Positions 6,805 to 7,087 of a DNA stretch of 7,087 nucleotides are shown piece by piece. The position numbers and the translations under genes are program-made. Source of the DNA: Candidatus Hydrogenedentota bacterium (GTDB lineage Bacteria > Hydrogenedentota > Hydrogenedentia > Hydrogenedentales > CAITNO01); contig JAKPUV010000481.1 in assembly GCA_029554925.1 (NCBI GenBank), positions 1 through 7,087 on the forward strand. Direction: 5' to 3'. Each line of letters starts with the position of its first letter. The first letter of the stretch is position 1. The notes under the pieces were generated by a model. It saw only the letters and a program-made list of their open reading frames with translations. It had not been told where the DNA came from and searched no databases.

Positions 6805-6906
6805 CGAGATGGCGTCGCTTCGCTCGCCATGACGGGTTGGACGACGGCCTTGTGATGACTTGGGTGTCAAGGCGTCATGGCGAGCCCCTGACCGCCGGAG
6901 GCGGGG
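6805..6906. repeat. REP-like dispersed repeat with 13-bp inverted arms
   Basis: GCTCGCCATGACG (6822-6834) recurs as its exact complement CGTCATGGCGAGC (6873-6885), with 38 bases between. The left copy contains its own hairpin: ATGGCG (6809-6814) pairs with CGCCAT (6825-6830). The right copy is followed by CCGCC-GGA-GGCGG (6892-6904). The core resembles the GTCATTGCGAGCGAAGC-type interspersed repeat of many bacterial genomes; translated by chance it gives the peptide RHGERSDAI, a typical signature of such repeats. It lies between the GH-A promoter region and the AT-richer stretch. Copy number in the genome cannot be judged from one window. Confidence 0.55.
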
Positions 6907-6910
6907 ATTC

Positions 6911-7087
6911 TACCCATGAAGTTATGTATGCGAGAGTTCTTTCCTCAGTTGCGTAACACAAGTTCTGCAAAAAGGTTCGTGATGTTCTGGTCTTTACTCC
7001 TTCGCGGGAACACGTTTTCCTCGGTCCAGTCCCCATCCCGCAGCGTAGGGACCGGACCCCGCAGGGCGTAGCCCGGAGGGGGCAGGG
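6911..7087. other. Gene-free, AT-richer stretch ending in an imperfect inverted repeat
   Basis: Bases 6911-7010 contain 44 G/C of 100, well below the coding regions. No reading frame here has a start, ribosome binding site and recognisable product. At the right edge GGTCCAGTCCC (7023-7033) pairs with GGGACCGGACC (7048-7058) with one mismatch around 14 bases. Two similar 20-base segments (7037-7056 and 7058-7077) share CCCGCAG, CGTAG and CCGGA, which suggests a second dispersed repeat. On the minus strand a frame enters from 7087 and stops at 6945-6947 (46 codons). It could be the tail of a neighbouring gene, but I cannot support it as coding. Confidence 0.4.

Noticed and set aside
6688..6870. 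N-terminal extension of the GH-A gene from ATG 6870
   Set aside because: The extension passes through the REP-like repeat (RHGERSDAI) and would bury the signal peptide; ATG 6687 has a good ribosome binding site.
6805..6906. CRISPR array
   Set aside because: There are only two copies, in inverted orientation, without regular spacers.
6875..7087. Minus-strand frames entering from the right edge as a partial gene
   Set aside because: Two frames stay open for 46 and 71 codons, but neither shows a domain and the region includes repeat sequence, so coding cannot be supported.

Overview
The window is a GC-rich stretch of bacterial chromosome carrying five genes for secreted, carbohydrate-directed proteins. 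The combination of a secreted DUF1080 protein, a Tat-exported sulfatase, a GH78-like enzyme and high-GC codon use suggests an environmental polysaccharide degrader of the Planctomycetota / Verrucomicrobiota / Lentisphaerota / Hydrogenedentota type. There is no rRNA or housekeeping gene here, so the lineage is an inference.

Layout: 1-1872 (minus) is the N-terminal 624 residues of a GH78-like alpha-L-rhamnosidase; the gene runs off the left edge. 1873-2033 is a 161-bp divergent control region with two back-to-back promoter-like elements that share their -35 bases and three inverted repeats. 2034-5183 (plus) is a tight three-gene operon: a DUF1080 / 3-keto-disaccharide hydrolase-like protein, a six-bladed beta-propeller protein and a type I sulfatase. 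The spacings are 16 and 23 bp if the sulfatase starts at 3609, as argued here. 5200-6687 (minus) is a secreted clan GH-A-like glycoside hydrolase that converges on the sulfatase with a 16-bp gap. 6688-7087 contains no gene I can support. It holds a weak promoter for the GH-A gene, a dispersed REP-like repeat (about 6805-6906), an AT-richer stretch (44 of 100 bases G/C at 6911-7010) and an imperfect inverted repeat at the right edge.

How the genes may work together (inference): all five products carry export signals. Together they look like an extracytoplasmic kit for a sulfated, probably rhamnose-containing glycan. The sulfatase would remove sulfate esters, the GH78-like enzyme would release terminal alpha-L-rhamnose, the GH-A enzyme would cut or trim the backbone, and the DUF1080 protein could act on oxidised (3-keto) glycosides. 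The propeller has no assignable function. No SusC/SusD transporter pair, regulator gene or sulfatase-maturating enzyme lies in the window.

The items most worth following up are the symmetric divergent control region, the GH-A enzyme that I cannot place in a known GH family, and the CxPCR variant of the sulfatase active-site motif.
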